Shown: positions 46,420-55,757 of the stretch, in pieces
Layout: each line of letters opens with the position of its first letter
Numbering within the stretch: position 1 is the stretch's first letter
From: CAWGQN01 sp963824885
GTDB taxonomy: Bacteria; Actinomycetota; Actinomycetes; Actinomycetales; Microbacteriaceae
NCBI GenBank assembly: GCA_963824885.1
Contig: CAWGQN010000010.1
Span: 62,001 to 126,000, forward strand
DNA length: 64,000 nucleotides
Direction: 5' to 3'
Notes under the pieces: model-generated
The model's database searches: none
Told to the model about the DNA's origin: nothing
Seen by the model: the letters and a program-made list of their open reading frames with translations, nothing else
Translations under genes and position numbers: made by a program

Positions 46420-47335
46420 AGGGTCATCGCGTCCCAATCCTCCTGAAGTGGATCGCGTCGCCGCATCGCGCTCGGCTATCTCAGCACGTCGTGCCCGAGC
46501 GCGCGTGAAATCCGACGTCGCAATCGGGGCCCGTTCGGCGATCGATGTGGTTCGCGCCGGAACCGTCAAACCACGCGGCGAAGAGGGCCGCCTACGCGTC
46601 ACCGAGTTGCTTCGAAGTGTTCCCGCAATCGGGGTCACCAAAGCTGATCGCATTGTCGCCGAGCTACACATTTCGCCGGCCAAACGAATTGGCGGGTTAG
46701 GCCGACACCAGGTGACTCGCCTCCGTGATTTTCTTGTCACGTGGGAAGCGCGCACAAAGCAACGACGAAAATTTTCCCTTTTTGTTCTTGCCGGTCCGAC
46801 CGCGGTCGGCAAAGGCGCGGTCTCGACCTATATTCGCGATCATTATCCTGAAATCGATTTGTCAATTTCAGCGACAACTCGGCCGCGTCGACCCGACGAA
46901 ATTGACGGCTCAAGCTACATTTTTGTCACGAATAGCGAGTTCGACCAAATGGTCGAACGCCGAGAGCTGCTCGAGTGGGCGACCGTTCACAATTCACATC
47001 GATACGGGACGCCCAGGGCGTCGGTCGAAGCCGCCCGGCGAGCCGGCAAGAAGATTCTGCTGGAGATTGACATTCAAGGCGCGCGCACGATTCGGCGCCA
47101 CATGCCGAGCGCGCGCCTCATTTTTCTCTTGCCACCCTCGTGGGACGAACTCGTCCGCCGCCTCGCGAGTCGAGGTACCGAAAGCGCCGAAGAACAAGCG
47201 CGTCGACTCGAAACCGCGAGAGACGAACTCGCCTCTGTCGGGGAGTTCGATGCGACCGTCATCAACGCGACAGTCGCCGACGCGGCTCGCGAAGTCGTAG
47301 ACTTGGTGAATGCTCGAGGGGTTTCCCCGTCATGA
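46412..47335 (+). CDS. gmk: Fusion of mIHF-type DNA-binding domain and guanylate kinase
   Basis: About 307 residues, against about 200 for a usual guanylate kinase. Residues about 12-105 match actinobacterial integration host factor: ISARRARARVKSDV, VTELLRSVPAIGVTKADRIV and HISPAKRIGGLGRHQVTRLRDFL. The kinase follows with P-loop LAGPTAVGKGAVSTY, SATTRPRRPDEIDG, LLEWATVHNSHRYGTP and ILLEIDIQGARTI. In most actinobacteria these are two neighbouring genes. There is no stop between them here. TTG 46412 overlaps the pyrF stop and has GAGG upstream; GTG 46448 is an alternative. Confidence 0.85.
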   Translation: MTRGSSRPNPPEVDRVAASRSAISARRARARVKSDVAIGARSAIDVVRAGTVKPRGEEGRLRVTELLRSVPAIGVTKADRIVAELHISPAKRIGGLGRHQVTRLRDFLVTWEARTKQRRKFSLFVLAGPTAVGKGAVSTYIRDHYPEIDLSISATTRPRRPDEIDGSSYIFVTNSEFDQMVERRELLEWATVHNSHRYGTPRASVEAARRAGKKILLEIDIQGARTIRRHMPSARLIFLLPPSWDELVRRLASRGTESAEEQARRLETARDELASVGEFDATVINATVADAAREVVDLVNARGVSPS

Positions 47336-47403
47336 TAACTGGATTGGCGCGACACACGTTCTGCACCGATCCTCGCGGCCTTTTCCACATTTGAGGAGAC
47401 ACA

Positions 47404-47663
47404 ATGGCAAACAAAGTGCAAGGAATTATTGATCCCCCGATTGATGAATTGCTCACAAAAGTAGACTCTAAATTCGCCCTCGTCGTGTTTGCCGCGAAAC
47501 GCGCAAGAACAAATTTAACGATTACTACGCTGACCTTCACGAGGGAAGCCTTTTCGACAACATTGGGCCGCTCGTCGAGTCGACCATCGACGATAAACCA
47601 CTTTCCGTCTCGCTGCGCGAAATCAACGAGGACAAGCTCGAGATCCGGCCGGTCGCCGAATAG
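47404..47663 (+). CDS. rpoZ: RNA polymerase omega subunit (frameshifted in this sequence)
   Basis: The first frame gives MANKVQGIIDPPIDELLTKV and ALVVFAAKRAR, then stops making sense. The expected continuation NDYYADLHEGSLFDNIGPLV and KPLSVSLREINEDKLEIRPVAE is in another frame ending at TAG 47661-47663. The break is at 47509-47517 (ACAAATTTA). Removing one A and one T gives the conserved RARQINDYY; adding one base would also restore the frame. The repaired protein is 85-86 residues, normal for omega. GAGGAGA precedes the ATG. Confidence 0.85.
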
Positions 47664-47674
47664 CCGAGGCGGTC

Positions 47675-48939
47675 GTGGACGCTCGCCAGCACGACCCGCG
47701 TACGCTCACAATTATTGTCGGTGTCACGGGTGGAATTGCCGCGTACAAGGCCGTGTCGCTTGTGCGACTGCTTGCACTCGCTGGTCACGACGTTCACGTC
47801 ATCCCAACAACAGCGGCCCTCAGATTCATTGGAAAGCCCACTCTCGAAGCGGTGTCGCGCAATGCCGTCGAGACCGACGTTTTCGAGAACGTGTCGCACG
47901 TGCGACACGTCGCGAGAGGACAATCGGCAGACCTCATCGTTATCGCGCCGGCCACCGCGAACATGATCGCAAAGCTTGCTCACGGCCTTGCCGACGATCT
48001 CCTCACGACGACGGTTCTAGCGAGCCGTGCCCCCGTTATCGTCGCCCCGGCAATGCATTCTGAAATGTGGCAGAACCCAGCGACGGTTGCGAATGTAACA
48101 AGGCGCCCCGCTTCGATCACGGGGCGTCACTGTCGTTGGTCCCGCGAGTGGACTCCTTTACGGGCGACGACGAGGGTGTCGGCCGCATGGCAGAACCTGA
48201 AGACATCGCCGCCGTTGCTCTCGAACGCGCGCGCGAACCTCGGGAAACCGTCGAGGAAAACGACCTCTCCGGCATTCGAGTCCTCGTGACAGCGGGAGGC
48301 ACTCGAGAGGCAATTGACCCCGTACGTTTCCTCGGAAATCGGTCGAGCGGGCGCCAGGGAGTCGCACTCGCGGTCGCAGCCCGAGATCGCGGTGCAACGG
48401 TCACCGTGATCGCTGTTAACCTCGAGGTACGCGAGCCCGACAACGTGGCCGTGCACCACGCGGGCAGCGCGCTCGAACTCAACAAACTCGTGGGTGCGCT
48501 ATCGCCCGAGGCGGATCTCGTCGTCATGACCGCGGCGGTCGCCGACTACCGACCGGAAACATCTCGAGAAACCAAGATTAAGAAGGAGCGAGAGGGCGAC
48601 CGGGTCGTTTTGGCACTCGTGAAAAATCCAGACATTATCTCGTCCGTTTCAGCAACGAAACGCTCCGATCAGAAAATTGTCGGATTCGCCGCGGAAACAG
48701 AATCGGACGACTCTGCACTTCGTCGATTGGGTGCAGAAAAAAGTGCGCGTAAAGGAACCGACTATTTGGTCGTCAATCGGGTCGGGAATCACGAAGGATT
48801 TGGAACGGCCAACAACCGAGTCATGGTTCTCAATGGGCGCGGAGATATAGTAATGGAGGCCGCTGGCAGCAAAAGGGTTGTAGCTGATCGCATATTGGAT
48901 GTGGTCACGAACGAATTGCGCGGGCCGCGCGTCCGATAA
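47675..48939 (+). CDS. coaBC: Bifunctional CoaBC, phosphopantothenoylcysteine synthase/decarboxylase (two frameshifts in this sequence)
   Basis: CoaC half: IIVGVTGGIAAYKAVSLVRLL, FENVSHVRHVARG (catalytic His) and VAPAMHSEMWQNPATVANVT. The reading then passes to a second frame (LRSRGVTVVGPASGLL) and a third (TGDDEGVGRMAEPEDIA). It continues into the CoaB half: VLVTAGGTREAIDPVRFLGNRSSG and DLVVMTAAVADYRPE. Each change fits one extra base: in the CCCC run at 48106-48109 and in the TTT at 48157-48159. Corrected, it is about 420 residues, the normal size. It makes phosphopantetheine for CoA. The GTG start lies 11 bases after rpoZ. Confidence 0.85.
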
Positions 48940-48972
48940 ATACGATCCGCCGGGAGAGAGTCGCCACGCCCC

Positions 48973-50166
48973 ATGTCTACGACCCGCTTGTTTACGTCTG
49001 AATCGGTGACAGAAGGCCACCCGGATAAAGTCTGCGACCAAATATCCGACAGCATTCTTGACGCGCTCCTCACGGTCGATCCCCACAGCCGAGTTGCGGT
49101 TGAAACCCTCGTCACGACGGGATTGGTCCACGTTGCGGGCGAAGTGACCACCTCGGGCTACGTTGAAATTCCGGCAATAGTCCGTGATCGTATTACCGAG
49201 ATCGGCTACACATCGTCAGACGTGTGGTTCGACGGTCGCTCGTGTGGCGTTTCGATTTCGATCGGATCGCAATCACCCGATATCGCCGCGGGAATAGACA
49301 CCGCATTTGAGGTTCGCGAAGAAGCGAGTCACGATGCCGTCGATCAGCAGGGCGCCGGCGATCAAGGAATAATGTTCGGATTCGCGACGATAGAGTCCCC
49401 CCAACTCATGCCCGTCCCAATCTGGCTCGCGCACCGGTTGGCAGAGCGGCTCGCAGCTGTCCGTAAAAATGGGGTTCTCGACTACCTGAGGCCCGACGGA
49501 AAGACCCAAGTGACCGTCGGGTATGAGGGTACAACTCCCCGATCAATCGAAACGATTGTGCTCTCAACGCAACACGCGCCCTCGTGCGGCACGCAACAAC
49601 TGCGCGATGAGGTAACAGAAGTGGTTATTCGTCCGGTCCTCGAAACCGTTGACCTTGACGCGTCGCACGTTCGCATGCTGATCAATCCCACGGGTCGATT
49701 TGAAATCGGTGGACCTCAAGGTGATGCGGGACTGACCGGAAGAAAGATAATTGTCGACACCTACGGAGGCGCGAATCGGCACGGCGGTGGCGCCTTCAGT
49801 GGAAAAGACCCGTCGAAAGTTGATCGGTCCGCCGCGTACGCGATGCGATGGGTCGCTAAAAACGCCGTGGCCGCCGGTTTTGCTGATCGTCTCGAAGTCC
49901 AGGTGGCGTACGCAATTGGCACCGCGGCGCCCGTCGGATTCTACGTTGAGACTTTTGGCACGGGAACAATTCCCGACCACAGGATCGCCGCCGCAATTCG
50001 CGAGACATTTGACCTCCGCCCGGCCGCGATCATTCGCGACCTCGATCTATTACGGCCAATTTATGCGCCGACATCGACGTACGGTCATTTTGGGAGAGAA
50101 CTACCCGATTTTACGTGGGAGCGGGTCGACCGCATTGACGATTTGCGTGAAGCGGCGAGGCTTTAG
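48973..50166 (+). CDS. metK: S-adenosylmethionine synthetase
   Basis: 397 residues. FTSESVTEGHPDKVCDQISDSILDAL opens the enzyme, the GAGDQGIMFG hexapeptide region binds ATP, and the P-loop-like GGAFSGKDPSKVDRSAAYAMRWVAKN follows. ILTDTYGG-type block is present as KIIVDTYGGANRHGGG. It makes SAM from methionine and ATP. No SAM riboswitch is visible in the 33 bases before the gene. Confidence 0.97.
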   Translation: MSTTRLFTSESVTEGHPDKVCDQISDSILDALLTVDPHSRVAVETLVTTGLVHVAGEVTTSGYVEIPAIVRDRITEIGYTSSDVWFDGRSCGVSISIGSQSPDIAAGIDTAFEVREEASHDAVDQQGAGDQGIMFGFATIESPQLMPVPIWLAHRLAERLAAVRKNGVLDYLRPDGKTQVTVGYEGTTPRSIETIVLSTQHAPSCGTQQLRDEVTEVVIRPVLETVDLDASHVRMLINPTGRFEIGGPQGDAGLTGRKIIVDTYGGANRHGGGAFSGKDPSKVDRSAAYAMRWVAKNAVAAGFADRLEVQVAYAIGTAAPVGFYVETFGTGTIPDHRIAAAIRETFDLRPAAIIRDLDLLRPIYAPTSTYGHFGRELPDFTWERVDRIDDLREAARL

Positions 50167-50168
50167 CC

Positions 50169-52172
50169 GTGCCGAGCGAGATGTGCGCGCGGGTGATTTT
50201 AGACTCCCCACTCCCACAACTCGACCGCCTTTTTGACTACTCGATTCCCGACGACCTGTCCAATGATATTTCGGCGGGCGTCCGAGTCACCGTGCCGCTT
50301 CGAACAGCTGGCCGAATCTGCAAGGGATTCGTCGAGTCGATCACACCGAGACCCGAATTCACGGGAACGCTCACCGCAATCGAATCGGTCGTGTCGCCCA
50401 TTCCCGTTTTGTCTCCCGAAATTTGGGCGCTTGCCCGGGCCGTCGCAAATCGAGCGTGCGGGAGCGCGGCGGACGTCCTTCGGCTCGCGATTCCGGCGAG
50501 GCAGGTTCGCGTTGAAAAAGCCTATCTGGCCGCTCAAAAGCTGCCCGCTCGCGAGCACCATGACACGCGCGACGAGCGCACGCGACGCGGACGACCGGTT
50601 GAAACTCCAGAGTATGACTCGGGCAAAATCGAATCAGTTGTCACGAGCCGGGGTCGCGCCGCTGTGACGGTCAATCCACACCTTATTCGCGCGTCCGATA
50701 GCGACTGGGTGGGCGCGTGGGCGGTTGCGATGGCGACCGCGGCAACCCACTGCCTCGCACTTGATCGTTCGGCTATTTTGCTCGTTCCCGACTTTCGCGA
50801 CCAAGAGCAACTTCTCGTGGCACTCGCGCAGGTGATTCCTGACCGTCTTATTTCTCGCGTTGACGCACGACTCTCGAATCCCGACCGTTATCGCGCTTTC
50901 CTTCTTGGCCTCGGATCAGAACCACGGGTAGTCGTTGGCAATCGATCGGCCATTTATGCGCCCGCCGCGCGCCTCGGTCTGCTTGCGATGTGGGACGACG
51001 GCGATCCACTTTATTCTGAACCGAATGCCCCGTACGCTCACGCGCGAGATGTTGCACTTATTCGGCAGGGAATTTCCAATTGCGCGTTGCTTTTCTTCGC
51101 ACACGGACGCAGCATCGAAACACAGCGCCTCGTTGAAATTGCATGGCTCGAGGCGGTTCGCCCACCGTCGATAGCGCACCCAAGAGTCGTTCCCACGGCC
51201 CAACAAGGCTCGCAGGATCCGGCCGTTCAGCATGCCAGGATCCCATCGCTCGCACTTACCACCGTGCGCGAGGCCCTCGCGACCGGACCGGTTCTCGTTC
51301 AGGTTGCGCGCCCCGGATACGCACCTGGCCTCGCGTGTGCGCGGTGTCGGTTACCGGCACGGTGCCGGAATTGTCACGGGCCACTCGCTGTTCGTGAGCA
51401 CGGCGGAATTCCAGAGTGTGCGTCATGCGAACATCCCGCCGCGCGGTGGAGGTGCGAATCATGCGACGAGCCCGAATTTCGCGCGTCATCGGTTGGTGCC
51501 ACCCGCACGGCAGAAGAACTCGGGCGGGCATTTCCGGGCGTTCGCGTCGTTGTGGCCGACGGAGAAAAGCCGGTTCTCACGGTTCGAGCGGACCCAGCTC
51601 TCGTTGTCGCGACCCGAGGCGCAGAGCCGATTGCGCTCGGCGGATACGCGGCCGTCATCTTGCTTGATGGCGACCGTTTGCTTTCTCGAGAGAGCCTCTC
51701 GGTTGCGCATGATTGCCTCCGCTTGTGGACCAATGCCGCGGCATTAGCGGCACGAAATGCGCCGGTCATTCTCGCGGGAGTGGGCGGCCGGCTCGCAACG
51801 ACCATGGTCACGTGGCGCCACGAAGACTACGCTCGTGAGGAATTGGCCGAGAGACGAAGCTTAGGCTTTCCGCCAGCCGTCCGAATCGCAACCGTGACTG
51901 GCACTCCAGAATCGGTTTCGGATGCCATCACGAGTCTTCGCGACCTCGTCGAGACTCCGCGTGTCAATACCGTGGGACCCACAACCGTCGCCGAGAATCA
52001 CGAACGCACCATTGTTCGATTTGATTACGCGGCCGGTGACGAGGTTGCGAAGCGGTTGCGCGCTGCGGTTGTTCGGAACGCGACAAGCCGCCGGCGCGTG
52101 CCTGCGGAAAAGGGTGGCTATGCCTCACCGCGTGTGTTGAGGGTGAAGTTTGACGATCCGGAGGCCTTTTAG
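50169..52172 (+). CDS. priA: Probable primosomal protein N' (PriA), helicase motifs missing
   Basis: 667 residues. The N-terminal DNA-binding part (VILDSPLPQLDRLFDYSIPDDL, VRVTVPLRTAGRICKGFV) and the zinc region with paired cysteines (CARCRLPARCRNCHGPL, CASCEHPAARWRCESC) are those of PriA. The Walker A loop is absent, and the place of the DEAH box reads LAMWDDGDPLY. This matches the actinobacterial PriA-like protein that is thought to lack helicase activity. The C-terminal DYAREELAERRSLGFPPAVRIA block is conserved. The GTG start is two bases after metK and fmt follows immediately. Confidence 0.9.
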   Translation: MPSEMCARVILDSPLPQLDRLFDYSIPDDLSNDISAGVRVTVPLRTAGRICKGFVESITPRPEFTGTLTAIESVVSPIPVLSPEIWALARAVANRACGSAADVLRLAIPARQVRVEKAYLAAQKLPAREHHDTRDERTRRGRPVETPEYDSGKIESVVTSRGRAAVTVNPHLIRASDSDWVGAWAVAMATAATHCLALDRSAILLVPDFRDQEQLLVALAQVIPDRLISRVDARLSNPDRYRAFLLGLGSEPRVVVGNRSAIYAPAARLGLLAMWDDGDPLYSEPNAPYAHARDVALIRQGISNCALLFFAHGRSIETQRLVEIAWLEAVRPPSIAHPRVVPTAQQGSQDPAVQHARIPSLALTTVREALATGPVLVQVARPGYAPGLACARCRLPARCRNCHGPLAVREHGGIPECASCEHPAARWRCESCDEPEFRASSVGATRTAEELGRAFPGVRVVVADGEKPVLTVRADPALVVATRGAEPIALGGYAAVILLDGDRLLSRESLSVAHDCLRLWTNAAALAARNAPVILAGVGGRLATTMVTWRHEDYAREELAERRSLGFPPAVRIATVTGTPESVSDAITSLRDLVETPRVNTVGPTTVAENHERTIVRFDYAAGDEVAKRLRAAVVRNATSRRRVPAEKGGYASPRVLRVKFDDPEAF

Positions 52173-53093
52173 ATGCGAATCGTTTTCGCGGGGACTCCGC
52201 ACGTGGCGGTTCCCTCTCTTCGGGAACTCGCCCAACGAGATATCGAGATTTCCGCGGTCATCACTCGTCCCGACGCCTTTCTCGGTCGCAAGAGAATTCG
52301 CACGCCGTCGCCCGTCTCGGTGGCCGCTACCGATCTTGGTCTTCCCACAATTGCCGCGGCGACCCTCGATGAGGGAAATGTTGCCGATCAAATTCGATCA
52401 CTCACACCCGACCTGGGAGTCATTGTGGCGTACGGCGGAATCGTGCGCGAACCGCTTTTGTCGTTTCCGGCCCAGGGTTGGATCAATGTGCACTTTTCGC
52501 TGTTGCCTCGCTGGCGCGGAGCGGCCCCGGTTCAACGAGCACTCATTGCGGGCGACACGAAAACGGGCGCGACCGTCTTTCAAATTGATTCCCGAATCGA
52601 TCAAGGCGCCATATTTGCGGAGCATGAAATGGTGATCGATGAGCACATTACCGCGGGGGAACTTCTCGTAAAGCTAGCCCGCGCGAGTGCACCAACCCTC
52701 GCATCGGTAGTCGACAGCATTTCGGCGGGAACCGCGGTGTCCTACCCGCAATTAGGCGAGCCCAGCTGGGCGCCGAAACTCACGATTGACGAGGCCCACC
52801 TCGATTGGAACGAATCAGCGCACGCCGTCTACAACCGATATCGCGGTACAACCCCGGAACCCGGAGCCTTCTGCACGGCGGCGGGCAAACGTCTCATCAT
52901 TCTCGAGGCTGAAATTGCCCGGAGCATCGACCGTATGCCACCTGGGCACGTCGCACACGTGGAGCGAAGGGTCTACGTGGGAACCGCGACTGATCCGATT
53001 CATCTCGCCGTTGTCCATCCTGAAGGGCGACGAGCCATGCCCGCGATCGACTGGTGGCGCGGTCAGAAAACGTCATCTTTGCTACTCGGGTAG
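52173..53093 (+). CDS. fmt: Methionyl-tRNA formyltransferase
   Basis: 306 residues. MRIVFAGTPHVAVPSLREL, VIVAYGGIVREPLLSFPAQGWINVHFSLLPRWRGAAPVQRALIAGD (folate site with Asn-His) and DQGAIFAEHEMVI mark the family, with the C-terminal OB-like domain from NRYRGTTPEPGAFC. It formylates initiator tRNA. It starts directly after the priA stop, as in most actinobacteria. Confidence 0.95.
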   Translation: MRIVFAGTPHVAVPSLRELAQRDIEISAVITRPDAFLGRKRIRTPSPVSVAATDLGLPTIAAATLDEGNVADQIRSLTPDLGVIVAYGGIVREPLLSFPAQGWINVHFSLLPRWRGAAPVQRALIAGDTKTGATVFQIDSRIDQGAIFAEHEMVIDEHITAGELLVKLARASAPTLASVVDSISAGTAVSYPQLGEPSWAPKLTIDEAHLDWNESAHAVYNRYRGTTPEPGAFCTAAGKRLIILEAEIARSIDRMPPGHVAHVERRVYVGTATDPIHLAVVHPEGRRAMPAIDWWRGQKTSSLLLG

Positions 53094-53134
53094 CGAAGAT
53101 GACGGGCACGCTTTCGGCTCACTAGGCTTGTCGC

Positions 53135-53803
53135 ATGCCTGTCCGGATCAATCCAAGCATTCTCGCTGCCGATTGTGCCAATCTGGAATCTGAGCTGGCG
53201 CGTATTGCTACGGCCGACCTTGTTCACGTCGACGTGATGGACAACCACTTCGTACCCAACCTCACGTTTGGTTTGCCAATGGTCGAGCGTCTTCACGCCG
53301 TCTCACCGATTCCGCTCGATGTTCACCTTATGATTGATGACCCTGATCGATGGGCCACCGAATACGCCGACGCGGGTGCTTTTTCAGTGACGTTTCACGC
53401 GGAGGCAGCGCGTGACCACGTCGCGCTCGCGCGACGTCTCAGGAGCGTTGGCGCGCGCGCAGGCATTGCATTCAAGCCATCCTCAAGCCCCGCTCAATTT
53501 CTCGATTCAATCGACGAGTTCGATCAGGTTCTCGTCATGACCGTCGAGCCGGGATTTGGCGGCCAGAAGTTCATGGAATCGACAATGCCGCATCTTCGTT
53601 TGGTAACCGAGGCGGTAAACGCTTCGGGAGGTGGCGCGTGGATACAAGTGGACGGCGGCATTTCCGAGAGCACGATAGTCGTGGCAGCCGAGAACGGTGC
53701 AGACACCTTTGTTGCCGGGTCGAGTATTTTTCGTTCGGACAACCCAAACGGGGCGATAGCCGGCCTTCGCGAAGCGGCTCGTGGTGCGAGCCATCATCGC
53801 TAG
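53135..53803 (+). CDS. rpe: Ribulose-phosphate 3-epimerase
   Basis: 222 residues, a TIM barrel. INPSILAADCANLESEL, LVHVDVMDNHFVPNLTFGLP (metal Asp/His), LDVHLMIDDP, VLVMTVEPGFGGQKFMES and WIQVDGGISESTI are the ordered signatures. It interconverts ribulose and xylulose 5-phosphate, and lies upstream of the his genes. Confidence 0.96.
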   Translation: MPVRINPSILAADCANLESELARIATADLVHVDVMDNHFVPNLTFGLPMVERLHAVSPIPLDVHLMIDDPDRWATEYADAGAFSVTFHAEAARDHVALARRLRSVGARAGIAFKPSSSPAQFLDSIDEFDQVLVMTVEPGFGGQKFMESTMPHLRLVTEAVNASGGGAWIQVDGGISESTIVVAAENGADTFVAGSSIFRSDNPNGAIAGLREAARGASHHR

Positions 53804-53821
53804 ACCGATACCCTTTTAATC

Positions 53822-54085
53822 GTGAAAACCTTTGACTCCCTTTTTGCCGAGCTGAGCGAAATCGCTCGTGCGCGCCCGCAAGGGTCACAAACCGTCACCG
53901 AACTCGACGGCGGGGTTCACGTCATTGGTAAGAAAATCGTCGAAGAAGCCTCGGAAGTGTGGATGGCTGCCGAGCACGAGGGTGTGGAGCGCACGGCAGA
54001 GGAAATATCGCAATTGCTCTATCACGTGCAGGTACTGATGATCGCTCGCAAGCTGTCCCTTGCTGACATCTACCGACACGTGTAG
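53822..54085 (+). CDS. hisE: Phosphoribosyl-ATP pyrophosphatase
   Basis: 87 residues. MKTFDSLFAELSEIARARP, GKKIVEEASEVWMAAEHEG (metal-binding EExxE-type helix) and EEISQLLYHVQVLMIA are typical of the stand-alone actinobacterial HisE. It performs the second step of histidine synthesis. GTG start. Confidence 0.95.
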   Translation: MKTFDSLFAELSEIARARPQGSQTVTELDGGVHVIGKKIVEEASEVWMAAEHEGVERTAEEISQLLYHVQVLMIARKLSLADIYRHV

Positions 54086-54125
54086 GTGTCGCGAACCCGC
54101 CTCCCGTCCACAAGAAAGCCTGCCC

Positions 54126-54964
54126 ATGCTCAAGATTGCGGTTCCCAATAAGGGTTCCCTCTCAGAAACCGCCGCTCACATGCTTCGTGAAGCCGGCTAC
54201 GAAGGGCGCCGCGACCGCAACGACTTAATCTTCTCCGACGTACGAAACGATGTTGAGTTCTTTTACTTGCGGCCTCGCGACATTGCGACCTACGTCGGGT
54301 CTGGCGCACTCGATGTCGGTATCACCGGACGGGACCTATTGTTGGACTCTGAGTCCGCCGCGATTGAGCTTGCACCGCTTAATTTTGGCGAATCGACGTT
54401 TCATTTTGCGGCCGCTCCTGGAGCGTATGGCTCGCTCGATGCCCTCGCTGGCGCGCGTGTTGCAACCAGCTATCCGAATCTCGTTCGCACTTTTCTCAAA
54501 AAAGTTGGAATGAGCGTCGAGGTGATCCGGCTTGACGGCGCGGTCGAGTGCGCGGTGCGCTTGGGCGTCGCAGACGCCGTGGCCGATGTCGTCTCGACGG
54601 GTGCAACGCTGCGTGCCGCGGGGTTAAAACGTTCGGTCCGATGATTGTGAAATCGGCCGCCGTGCTCATTGGGGCCCCCGAGCAAAAGACCGGAACGACG
54701 ACTTTGATTCGTCGGCTTAACGGAGTGCTCGTCGCCCGCCGGTATGCGCTCGTCGATTATGACCTTCCTGCGGCGTTACTCGAACACGCTGTCGAGGTAG
54801 CGCCCGGCCTTGAATCGCCGACTATTTCGCCTCTCCGCGATCCCGAGTGGGTCGCCGTTCGAGTGATGGTTCCGCGCGTCGATATAAATGACGTTATGGA
54901 CCGACTGTACGCGATGGGTGCGCGGGCAATTCTTGTCAGCGCAATACACGCAGCCCGCTTGTGA
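54126..54964 (+). CDS. hisG: ATP phosphoribosyltransferase HisG, long form (frameshifted in this sequence)
   Basis: The catalytic part reads MLKIAVPNKGSLSETAAHML, RPRDIATYVGSGALDVGITGRDLL and ADVVSTGATLRAAGLK in one frame, which stops at TGA 54642-54644. The C-terminal regulatory domain (TFGPMIVKSAAVLIGAPEQK, VRVMVPRVDINDVMDRLYAMGARAILVSAI) continues in another. The break is at the AAAA run 54626-54629. One more A would give LKTFGP and a 279-residue protein, the normal length of the histidine-inhibited long form. Confidence 0.85.
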
Positions 54965-54995
54965 GAAACACAGTGGGCGATGAAAGACCGCCGAA

Positions 54996-55757
54996 ATGTC
55001 CCTAGCTGCACGCGTGATTCCCTGCCTCGATGTGGCACACGGTCGTGTGGTCAAGGGCGTCAATTTTGCCAATTTGACTGATTCGGGGGATCCCGTTGTC
55101 CTTGCGCGCCGATATTTCGAGCACGGCGCCGACGAACTCACGCTTCTCGACGTTGCGGCCACGCTCGAAGACCGCTCGACAACGTGTGACGTGGTTCGAG
55201 CGACCGCCGAGAATGTCTTTATTCCGTTGACCGTGGGCGGAGGCGTTCGCACGTCCGATGATGTTTCGCGATTGCTTGCAAACGGAGCGGACAAGGTGGG
55301 AATCAACAGTGCGGCCATCGCGCGACCGGCGCTCATTTCGGACATCGCTGATCGTTTCGGCGCGCAAGTTCTCGTGCTGTCCCTCGACGTCAAACGTTCT
55401 CGCGGTGTTTCGTCGGGCTTCGCAATCACGACCCACGGCGGGCGCCGTACGACACCAATTGACGCACTCGAGTGGGTGCACCAATCAATTGACCGAGGGG
55501 CCGGTGAACTTCTCGTGAACTCAATTGATGCCGACGGGACGAAGCGTGGATTCGATACTGAGCTCATTGCACTTATCAGTTCCGTGAGCACCGTGCCGAT
55601 TGTGGCGTCGGGCGGCGCGGGTGCACTTCGCGATTTTGCTCCGGCAATCACGGCGGGAGCGCAAGCGGTGCTCGCCGCGTCGGTCTTTCATGCGGGAACA
55701 CTTACCATTCGCGACGTAAAGAATGATTTGGCAGCGAAGGGAATCGTGGTGCGCTAG
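54996..55757 (+). CDS. hisF: Imidazole glycerol phosphate synthase, cyclase subunit
   Basis: 253 residues. ARVIPCLDVAHGRVVKGVNFANL (catalytic Asp), DELTLLDVAATLEDR, IPLTVGGGVRTSDDVSRLLANGADKVGINSAA, VLVLSLDVKRS (second catalytic Asp) and IVASGGAGALRDFAPAI are diagnostic. Its partner hisH is not in the window. hisI starts at its last base. Confidence 0.96.
   Translation: MSLAARVIPCLDVAHGRVVKGVNFANLTDSGDPVVLARRYFEHGADELTLLDVAATLEDRSTTCDVVRATAENVFIPLTVGGGVRTSDDVSRLLANGADKVGINSAAIARPALISDIADRFGAQVLVLSLDVKRSRGVSSGFAITTHGGRRTTPIDALEWVHQSIDRGAGELLVNSIDADGTKRGFDTELIALISSVSTVPIVASGGAGALRDFAPAITAGAQAVLAASVFHAGTLTIRDVKNDLAAKGIVVR

Noticed and set aside
48940..48972. SAM riboswitch upstream of metK
   Set aside because: Only 33 bases separate coaBC from metK, too few for a riboswitch, and no such pattern is present.
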